This document shows positions 13,376 to 18,075 of a stretch of 18,075 bases of DNA, piece after piece. The DNA lies in assembly GCA_964392465.1 (NCBI GenBank), contig CAYMPC010000019.1, positions 1-18,075 of the forward strand, written 5' to 3'. The position numbers and the translations under genes are program-made. Under the pieces are notes generated by a model that worked only from the letters and a program-made list of their open reading frames with translations, was not told where the DNA came from and searched no databases. The DNA comes from JAAXVZ01 sp964392465 (GTDB lineage Archaea; Nanobdellota; Nanobdellia; Woesearchaeales; GW2011-AR15). Each line of letters starts with the position of its first letter. The stretch's first letter is position 1.

Positions 13376-14317
13376 ATGCTCACAGAAAAAAAGCGTTTGG
13401 AATTAGAAAAACAAGGCTATAGAATTGTAGGTAATCATTCTGCTATTAAGATTTGCGGTTGGACAAAGAACGCTTTAATCAATAAAGGAGTATGCTATAA
13501 ATGTACCTTTTATGGAATAAATACATGGCAATGTGTTCAGATGACTCCTTCTCTTCAATTTTGTGATTTCAGATGTATGCATTGCTGGAGAGACATATCA
13601 ACTGCTTCAACAAAATGGGAAGGTCCGATTGATAATCCTAAGGATATTGTAGAGGGTTGTATAAGAGAACATGTAAAGATATTACAAGGCTTTGGCGGGA
13701 ATAAAAATGTCAATAAGAAAAGGTTTGAGAAGATGAAAAAACCATTGCATTTTGCAATTTCCCTTACAGGGGAACCAACTATGTATCCAAGACTTCCTGA
13801 GCTTATAGATGAGATAAAAAAAAGAGGGATGACTGCTTATTTAGTTACAAATGGTTCTTATCCAGAAATGATTAAAAAACTTATTGGGCATGAGCCAACA
13901 CAGTTTTATGTGACAATGGCTGCTCCCTATAAAGAATTATTTGAGAAAGAGACTAATCCTTTGATAGAAGATGCCTGGGAAAGATTTACAAAAACATTAG
14001 AACTCATGAAAAAATTAAACTGCAGAAAAGTAATAAGATTGACATTGACAAAAGGATATAATATGAGAGAGCCTGAAAAATATGCAGAATTAATAAAAAA
14101 ATGCTCATATGATTTTGTCGAATGTAAGGGCTATATGCATGTTGGTTATTCTATGAAAAGACTTACAAAACAAAATATGCCTACACATGACGAGATCAAA
14201 GAATTTGCAGAAAAGCTTGCAAAAAAAGCAGGCTTAAAATATATTGATGAAAAACCAGAAAGCTCTGTTGTACTCTTGATGAAAGAAGATTTTGAAGGAA
14301 GGATAATGCAGTTTTAG
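13376..14317 (+). CDS. taw1: tRNA 4-demethylwyosine synthase Taw1/TYW1
   Basis: A radical-SAM enzyme that joins pyruvate carbons to N1-methylguanosine at tRNA-Phe position 37, the second step of wyosine synthesis. The radical-SAM cluster motif is C63-x3-C67-x2-C70 (CDFRCMHCW). The second, substrate-binding cluster is supplied by C27, C40 and C53; all six positions match those of the archaeal enzyme with an offset of one. FAISLTGEPTMYPRLPEL and YLVTNGSYPEM are typical core strands of the barrel. Length (313) is slightly shorter than usual archaeal forms (about 330-340). A TATA box (13347-13357) is centred 24 bp before the ATG, so the message is leaderless. The cell should therefore also have Trm5, not seen here. 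Confidence 0.95.
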   Translation: MLTEKKRLELEKQGYRIVGNHSAIKICGWTKNALINKGVCYKCTFYGINTWQCVQMTPSLQFCDFRCMHCWRDISTASTKWEGPIDNPKDIVEGCIREHVKILQGFGGNKNVNKKRFEKMKKPLHFAISLTGEPTMYPRLPELIDEIKKRGMTAYLVTNGSYPEMIKKLIGHEPTQFYVTMAAPYKELFEKETNPLIEDAWERFTKTLELMKKLNCRKVIRLTLTKGYNMREPEKYAELIKKCSYDFVECKGYMHVGYSMKRLTKQNMPTHDEIKEFAEKLAKKAGLKYIDEKPESSVVLLMKEDFEGRIMQF

Positions 14318-14389
14318 ATATCTTTTTAGTTTAATTGGCTCTATTTTAATATCAAAATATTTATAAAATAAAACAATAGTTATAATTTT

Positions 14390-14674
14390 ATGAAGTACCA
14401 ATTTAAATTGCCCTTAATTGTTTCTATTTTTACTATCTTTTTTTATGCAGTTGCAGATATAATTCTATTAACCTTTTTTCCATTTTCACAAGCAGTACTA
14501 GTTTTAACAAAAGTTACTTTTCCTGTTTCTAAAATGATTTATGATAATATTAACATTCAACCACACTATCTTATTGTAATCTTCTCAATTGTTATAACAG
14601 AAATTCTATATATTCTCTTATTTACTATCATAAGTTTTTTTATTGGAAGAAAAATTGATACTAAGAAACAGTAG
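14390..14674 (+). CDS. Small two- or three-span membrane protein (94 aa), unknown
   Basis: A short hydrophobic protein with one membrane helix at about residues 7-30 and another at about 62-86, with a less hydrophobic stretch between (KVTFPVSKMIYDNINIQPHY) that probably loops outside. It ends in a basic tail (GRKIDTKKQ) expected to face the cytosol. No family is recognised. A strong TATA box (14361-14370) is centred 26 bp before the ATG, supporting a real leaderless gene. It stands alone between taw1 and the threonine dehydrogenase gene, with a further promoter following. Confidence 0.6.
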   Translation: MKYQFKLPLIVSIFTIFFYAVADIILLTFFPFSQAVLVLTKVTFPVSKMIYDNINIQPHYLIVIFSIVITEILYILLFTIISFFIGRKIDTKKQ

Positions 14675-14753
14675 AAAGAGGGGCAAAGATTAAATATACT
14701 TCTTAATTTTTTTAATGATAAAATTTATATTAAAAACCAACTATTCATTTTTA

Positions 14754-15692
14754 ATGGAAAAAATTCTTGTTACTGGAGCATTTGGCCAGATTGGTTCTGA
14801 ACTTGTGCCTGCATTGCAGATAAAGCATGGCAAAGACAACATCATTGCACTAGGAAAGACTGTGCCTGAAAATTTTGACGGCATATCTATAGAATGCGAT
14901 GTAATGGACAAAGAGAAGGTAAGAGAAATAATACTAAAAAATAATGTAAAAACAATTTATCATCTTGTCTCTCTGCTTTCTGCAACAGGAGAAAAAAATC
15001 CAAATATGGCCTGGGATCTCAATATGAGCAGTTTAAAGAATATGCTGGATTTTGCAGTTGAATACAAAATAAAATTATTCTGGCCAAGCTCAATCGCTGC
15101 TTTTGGCCCAACAACACCAAGAAAAATGACACCTCAAAAATGCGTCTTGGAGCCAACTACTATGTATGGAGTAACAAAAGTCTCAGGAGAACTCCTTTGT
15201 CAATATTATCATTTGAAATTTGGAGTAGATGTTAGAAGTGTAAGATACCCTGGAATAATAAGCTGGAAACAAGAGCCAGGAGGAGGGACAACTGATTATG
15301 CTGTTGCTATTTTCTATGAAGCAATAAGGAATCATAAATACACTTGCTTTGTCAGGGCAGATACAATACTTCCGATGATGTATATGGATGATGCAATAGA
15401 TGCAACAATAAAATTAATGGATGCTCCTGCTGAAAAATTAACAGTTAGGACAAGCTATAATCTTGCTGCAATAAGTTTTTCTGCAGAAGAATTAGCAAAA
15501 GAAATAAACAAGCATATCAACGTTGATGTGACTTATGAGCCAGATGCAAGACAGAAGATTGCAGATTCCTGGCCTATGTCAATTGATGACACTCAAGCAA
15601 GAAAAGATTGGGGATGGCAGCATAAATACGATCTTAAAAAAATGACAGAGGTTATGCTAGAAAATCTTAAGGTGAAATTAAATGAAAATTAA
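14754..15692 (+). CDS. tdh: SDR-family L-threonine 3-dehydrogenase
   Basis: An extended short-chain dehydrogenase of 312 residues. The Rossmann motif VTGAFGQIGSE binds NAD+ at the N-terminus; PSSIAAFGPTTPR and the Y-x3-K pair in TTMYGVTKVSGELL form the catalytic site; RYPGIISW, GGGTTDYAV, MMYMDDAI and ADSWPMSIDD are signatures of the SDR-type threonine dehydrogenase rather than of sugar epimerases. It oxidises L-threonine to 2-amino-3-ketobutyrate. The partner lyase Kbl is not in the window. The open frame reaches an ATG at 14715, but a TATA box (aatttatatt, about 14721-14730) lies 27 bp before the ATG at 14754, which also begins directly at the Rossmann strand; I use that start. The stop overlaps the start of the MazG remnant by 11 bp. 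High likeness to bacterial forms suggests transfer, which I infer only. Confidence 0.9.
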   Translation: MEKILVTGAFGQIGSELVPALQIKHGKDNIIALGKTVPENFDGISIECDVMDKEKVREIILKNNVKTIYHLVSLLSATGEKNPNMAWDLNMSSLKNMLDFAVEYKIKLFWPSSIAAFGPTTPRKMTPQKCVLEPTTMYGVTKVSGELLCQYYHLKFGVDVRSVRYPGIISWKQEPGGGTTDYAVAIFYEAIRNHKYTCFVRADTILPMMYMDDAIDATIKLMDAPAEKLTVRTSYNLAAISFSAEELAKEINKHINVDVTYEPDARQKIADSWPMSIDDTQARKDWGWQHKYDLKKMTEVMLENLKVKLNEN

Positions 15693-15845
15693 AGAAGCTC
15701 AACTGCTTGTTAAAGAGCATTTAGATAAAGTAGGATATTCTAAAATAGAGACAACTCCAACACATGTTTTATTCATTTAGTTGAAGAAGTAGGAGAGGTT
15801 TCTAGAGCTTTATTATATAAAGAGAAAAATAAGGAGAAAGGATGA
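15682..15845 (+). pseudogene. Frameshifted, truncated MazG-like nucleotide pyrophosphohydrolase
   Basis: From the ATG at 15682 (with ggtga upstream as ribosome-binding site) the frame reads MKIKEAQLLVKEHLDKVGYS, then KIETTPTHV and stops at 15780. Reading on in the -1 frame gives FIHLVEEVGEVSRALLYKEK, a clear MazG-type EExxE metal-binding helix, ending at 15845. One extra T in the T-run near 15767-15770 would restore a single frame with an ordinary THVFIHLVEEVGE junction. Even when repaired it has about 54 residues instead of about 100 and lacks the second metal helix (ExxD), so it is degraded at both levels, unless the break is an assembly error and the gene was shortened earlier. The NUDIX start codon overlaps its end (ATGA). 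Confidence 0.75.
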
Positions 15846-16267
15846 GAACAAAACAAAAACTAGTGGTTCTTGGTATTATTGAAAATGATAAAGGACAGAT
15901 TTTAGTTTCTCAGAGACTAGATCCAAAAATCTATGAAGCACATTTAAAATGGGATGTTCCTGGAGGCACTAATGAATTTGGAGAATCATTAAAAGAAACA
16001 TTAATGAGAGAGATTAAAGAAGAAACAGGATTAAACGTAAATATCTTAAAATTACTTCCTGACTGTGTTTCTAAAGAATGGAAGCATGAAGATTATTTGC
16101 AGCATACTCTTGTTTTTTGCTATCATTGCAAATTAATTAATGGAGAATTACACCTTAATGACCACAAAATAAAGGAATTAAAATGGGTTTCACCCAAAGA
16201 CGCTTATAAATTAGAGTTACTACCTACAACAAAAATATTTATTGAGTTATTTAATAAAGAAAAATAA
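15842..16267 (+). CDS. NUDIX hydrolase
   Basis: A compact 141-residue NUDIX domain. The box G-x5-E-x7-R-E-U-x-E-E-x-G-U is complete: G-TNEFG-E, then SLKETLM, then REIKEETGL; its glutamates bind the Mg ions that drive diphosphate hydrolysis. The N-terminal strand VVLGIIENDKGQILVSQR and the late KELKWVSPKDAYKLELLP are normal for small NUDIX proteins such as MutT-like or ADP-ribose/nucleotide pyrophosphatases. The exact substrate cannot be decided. A strong ribosome-binding site (aaggagaaagg) precedes the ATG, which overlaps the end of the MazG remnant, so both were once one house-cleaning unit behind tdh. Confidence 0.92.
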   Translation: MRTKQKLVVLGIIENDKGQILVSQRLDPKIYEAHLKWDVPGGTNEFGESLKETLMREIKEETGLNVNILKLLPDCVSKEWKHEDYLQHTLVFCYHCKLINGELHLNDHKIKELKWVSPKDAYKLELLPTTKIFIELFNKEK

Positions 16268-16277
16268 ATTATTAAAA

Positions 16278-16574
16278 TTAAACTTTTGAAGAACTTTTCT
16301 CTTCCTTCATCTTAGTAACTGTCTTTTTGAAGGCTTCAATCTGATTCTCAGTTAGTTTTCCATATTTCAAATAATTTATTTTTATGTTCCTGAGAAAAGA
16401 ATTGTTTTTGTAGAATTCTTCAGGCAGATCAAAAAACTTTTTCATCTCAATGTCTGTTATTTCACCATTTAATTCGTTTTTCTGACATTCAAAACAAGTT
16501 GGATATCTGTCTCGGTATGTTGTTACCACATAATTCTTTTTGCATCTAGAACATAATTGTTTGAAACTTATCAT
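16278..16574 (-). CDS. Zinc-ribbon protein (98 aa), unknown
   Basis: The N-terminal 30 residues form a zinc ribbon with C8-x2-C11 and C27-x2-C30 (CSRCKK and CFECQK). A helical part follows, with FLRNIKINYLKYGKLTENQIEAFKK quoted in short as FLRNIKINYLKYG plus KLTENQIEAF, and a Lys/Ser-rich tail. The ribbon followed by an L-T/S-E-x-Q-I/L helix is shared with assorted small nucleic-acid-binding or helicase-associated proteins, so RNA or DNA binding is plausible but unproven. A ribosome-binding site (aggag) lies upstream within the 17 bp after the phosphoesterase gene, and the two genes form a likely operon. It converges on the NUDIX gene with 10 bp between. Confidence 0.65.
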   Translation of the reverse strand: MISFKQLCSRCKKNYVVTTYRDRYPTCFECQKNELNGEITDIEMKKFFDLPEEFYKNNSFLRNIKINYLKYGKLTENQIEAFKKTVTKMKEEKSSSKV

Positions 16575-16591
16575 TAAATTACCTTTTTCTC

Positions 16592-17185
16592 CTATATATC
16601 TACAATGATTCCTTCTTTTCCTGGATTTAGGAATAATGTCCTTCCTATTTTATGATGTTTGCCCTCATTCTCATGTAAATGGCCAGAGACAACAAGATGT
16701 GGCTGTACTTCATCAATAAATTGCCTGTATGATTTGTTTCCTTTTGGCTCATTTCCTAAAACATCGATTTTAGTATCATAAGCAGGGCCATGTGTAACTA
16801 ATATAATCTTGCTTTTATTTTTTGCCTCTCTTTTAAAAAACATATTGGCAACTTTTGTAAATTCTGGGTCATTTGTTGAAAAACCATCTCCACCATATCC
16901 CATAAAAACATAATCCTCAACATGATGAACGCCTTTGTGCAGGAAAGTTATATTGTTATAGATAGTTGTTAATTCTCTTAATCCATGTTCGTCTTCATGA
17001 TTGCCATGTATCATCATTATTGGTTTATTAAACTCATTTATTGCTGACATTATATCAGAAAGGTTTCTTTCCATTATAGAGATATCTCCAGCACACACCA
17101 CCATATCAGCTTTTTTAGAATTGTTCTTTAATCTACTTAAAGCTTTCATATCTCCATGAATATCGGAAAAAAACAAAATTTTCAT
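16592..17185 (-). CDS. Calcineurin-type metallophosphoesterase
   Basis: A 197-residue metallophosphoesterase with the complete dimetal site: D8 and H10 (SDIHGD), D34 (CAGDIS), GNHE at 61-64 (N62, H63), H132 (THGPAYD) and GHLH at 168-171. These bind two Mn, Fe or Zn ions for hydrolysis of phosphate mono- or diesters. Size and order match the short YfcE/MJ0936-like group. The substrate (cyclic nucleotide, phosphodiester or other) cannot be predicted. A TATA-like box (tttaaatataat, centred around 17210) about 25 bp before the ATG suggests a leaderless start and serves the pair with the zinc-ribbon gene. Confidence 0.9.
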   Translation of the reverse strand: MKILFFSDIHGDMKALSRLKNNSKKADMVVCAGDISIMERNLSDIMSAINEFNKPIMMIHGNHEDEHGLRELTTIYNNITFLHKGVHHVEDYVFMGYGGDGFSTNDPEFTKVANMFFKREAKNKSKIILVTHGPAYDTKIDVLGNEPKGNKSYRQFIDEVQPHLVVSGHLHENEGKHHKIGRTLFLNPGKEGIIVDI

Positions 17186-17248
17186 TTCCTGTTTGGAGAA
17201 GGCAATTATATTTAAAATGTTTGCTTATAACTTAAAAAATTAACAAAC

Positions 17249-17260
17249 TTTAAATATAAG
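17249..17260 (+). promoter_or_regulatory. TATA box of the candidate small RNA
   Basis: tttaaatataag is centred 26 bp before 17280, predicting a transcript start at or next to the ATG at 17280. No annotated gene uses this promoter. Confidence 0.45.
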
Positions 17261-17279
17261 ATTGACATAATCTAGTGTT

Positions 17280-17400
17280 ATGACAATTAATGCAGACCGC
17301 GGCGATTTACGCCATAAAAGTTTATGATTCTTCTAGTTTAACCTATAATAATTTATCAAATCTGAGTAACCAGCCTGGGGATTGTCGGCATCTATTTTTC
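17280..17400 (+). ncRNA. Candidate small RNA (or 15-codon leaderless ORF) upstream of tRNA-His
   Basis: The interval starts at the position predicted by the TATA box and ends in a T-rich stretch. Ends pair as AUGCAGAC (17290-17297) with GUCGGCAU (17384-17391), seven of eight bases; inside is GGCG-AUUUA-CGCC (17301-17313). Two GC-rich islands (gaccgcggcg and cagcctgggg) stand out from the A/T background. An ORF of 15 codons (17280-17327, MTINADRGDLRHKSL) starts exactly at the expected transcript start, so a leaderless micro-ORF is an alternative or addition. A CUGA (17362-17365) is present, but no convincing C box. RNA class unknown. Confidence 0.35.
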
Positions 17401-17408
17401 TATAAATA
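17400..17408 (+). promoter_or_regulatory. TATA box of tRNA-His
   Basis: ctataaata is centred about 22 bp before the tRNA 5' end at 17426, the normal distance for an archaeal tRNA promoter. Confidence 0.55.
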
Positions 17409-17425
17409 ATTTTGTTTCTTCTTAT

Positions 17426-17497
17426 GGCAATAGTGGTGTAACGGCAGCATGCGAGACTGTGGATCTTGCGGCAGGAGTTCAATTCTCCTCTATTGCC
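17426..17497 (+). tRNA. tRNA-His(GUG)
   Basis: Eight acceptor pairs form between GGCAATAG (17426-17433) and CTATTGCC (17490-17497). With the extra 5' G counted as G-1 opposite C73, U8 falls in its proper place, the specific identity mark of tRNA-His. The anticodon arm is CGAGA-CTGTGGA-TCTTG, anticodon GUG; the T arm AGGAG-TTCAATT-CTCCT is perfect. G-1 is therefore encoded in the genome. There is no intron and no encoded CCA. A T-rich stretch after 17498 serves as terminator. Confidence 0.95.
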
Positions 17498-17563
17498 CTT
17501 TATTCTAATTTATTAAACAAAGATTATAAGCCGTGCAGGCTATAAATGCGGAGAAATAAAAAA

Positions 17564-17641
17564 ATGAAAACGAAAAAAACAGAAATAAAAAATAGTGAGG
17601 CTAAGGCACAAGAAAGTGCTGGTTGCCTTCACCAATATTGA
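17564..17641 (+). other. 25-codon frame before the radical-SAM gene: lost N-terminus or leader peptide
   Basis: This ATG has a good ribosome-binding site (ggag, 17550-17553) and follows a TATA box (tataaat, 17541-17547) with a hairpin (agcc-gtgca-ggct, 17528-17540). It runs MKTKKTEIKNSEAKAQES... for 25 codons and ends at 17641, overlapping the radical-SAM frame. It may be the true start of that gene followed by a one-base frameshift near 17608-17616, or a short leader. Confidence 0.35.
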
Positions 17642-18075
17642 TTTTTTAGGAATTGGCAAACCATGCAATAATTCCGATAATTGTACACAGTGCTTTCTTG
17701 GAGAAATTGCTAAAAACAATGGGGACTTTACATCGGAATTAGAATTAATAAAAAAAATAGAAAAAAGATATCCTAATTCAAGCTATTTTTTTTATCCTGC
17801 TGAATTGGGTACAAACTTAAATTATACTGACTTAATGAGAAAAACTGGTCAAAAAGCAATGACTAATGGCAAAATAAAACAAATTTCAAATAAGATTGTA
17901 GAAAAAGGTTTTTCCAGTGTTAGTTTTTCATTATATTCTGACTTGGAAGAGATGGGTGTTTTTTATAAGTATAATTCAGAGGAATATTCTAATCTTATAG
18001 AAAACATCATCATAGCGGCAAAAGCAGGATTAGAAATTGAGATTTTTTCAATTGTTACTCCCTTAAACTATCAAA
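17595..18075 (+). CDS. Radical-SAM family protein, 3' end outside the window
   Basis: The frame opens with a GTG at 17595 and runs off the window (160 codons seen). A first strand (KVLVAFTNIDFLGIG) leads into PCNNSDNCTQCF, giving C24-x5-C30-x2-C33, a variant of the radical-SAM cluster loop (normally CX3CX2C; CX5CX2C is known from HmdB). The barrel continues with YFFYPAELGTN, the helix KIVEKGFSSVSFSLYSDLEE, a long NIIIAAKAGLEIEIFSIVTPLN pattern (here split: NIIIAAKAG, LEIEIFSIVTP) typical of the family's later strands. The product and substrate are unknown. The GTG has no clear ribosome-binding site, whereas an ATG at 17564 in another frame does, so the N-terminus may be frameshifted. It begins about 100 bp after tRNA-His. 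Confidence 0.65.
   Translation, partial: MRLRHKKVLVAFTNIDFLGIGKPCNNSDNCTQCFLGEIAKNNGDFTSELELIKKIEKRYPNSSYFFYPAELGTNLNYTDLMRKTGQKAMTNGKIKQISNKIVEKGFSSVSFSLYSDLEEMGVFYKYNSEEYSNLIENIIIAAKAGLEIEIFSIVTPLNYQ

Noticed and set aside
13300..13383. N-terminal extension of the membrane protein to GTG 13383
   Set aside because: It would overlap the start of divergent taw1 and cover its TATA box; a later GTG fits better, although the long form is not excluded.
15760..15785. Programmed -1 frameshift in the MazG-like gene
   Set aside because: No canonical slippery heptamer is present at the junction, and even the joined product lacks half of the domain.
17319..17370. Box C/D guide RNA
   Set aside because: A CUGA D box is present, but the C box (uaugauu) departs from RUGAUGA at key bases, and no D'/C' pair is visible.

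Overview
The window looks like a piece of a small archaeal genome, most likely of DPANN type (Woesearchaeota/Pacearchaeota-like). The evidence is low GC, short intergenic gaps, an intron-bearing tRNA, archaeal RNase P protein Rpp21/Rnp4, archaeal-type Taw1/TYW1, an OB-fold DHH (RecJ-like) protein and Dph2-related sequence. Many genes have a TATA-like box about 25 bp before the start codon, as expected for leaderless mRNAs. The taxonomic call is inference from gene content; no rRNA is present.

Layout. 1-510: 3' part of a YdeI/OmpD-associated protein. 507-4023 (minus): two tiny genes behind a structured leader, a stand-alone Dph2-like N-terminal domain, a DHH phosphoesterase butted against it, an unknown protein, a small winged-helix protein and a TraB/ChaN-like protein. 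4221-6400 (minus): a KimA-type potassium transporter and the RNase P subunit. 6522-7772 (plus): a large coiled-coil protein, convergent on a TtcA-type tRNA thiolase. 8514-10577: a small membrane protein, rubrerythrin, and a divergent EamA transporter. 10668-11237: a YkgJ-type cysteine-cluster protein. 11286-11492: tRNA-Gln(CUG) with a 29-nt intron, preceded by an 84-bp structured GC-rich insert lying between 16-bp direct repeats of the tRNA's own 5' end. 11535-13299 (minus): three membrane proteins, two of which look like distant paralogues. 13376-16267 (plus): Taw1, a small membrane protein, a threonine dehydrogenase, a broken MazG-like gene and a NUDIX hydrolase. 16278-17185 (minus): a zinc-ribbon protein and a calcineurin-type phosphoesterase. 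17280-18075 (plus): a candidate small RNA, tRNA-His(GUG), and the start of a radical-SAM gene with an unusual CX5CX2C cluster motif.

Much of the recognisable content concerns tRNA: two tRNA genes, RNase P protein, wyosine synthesis and 2-thiocytidine synthesis. The rest is ion transport, redox defence and nucleotide house-cleaning. The genes are mostly single units rather than one pathway.

The most unusual signals are the structured insert at tRNA-Gln, the leader RNA at 4060-4113 whose long stem is intact only in minus-strand RNA, the single-domain Dph2 coupled to a DHH enzyme, and the candidate RNA before tRNA-His. I see no CRISPR array, transposase or defence system.
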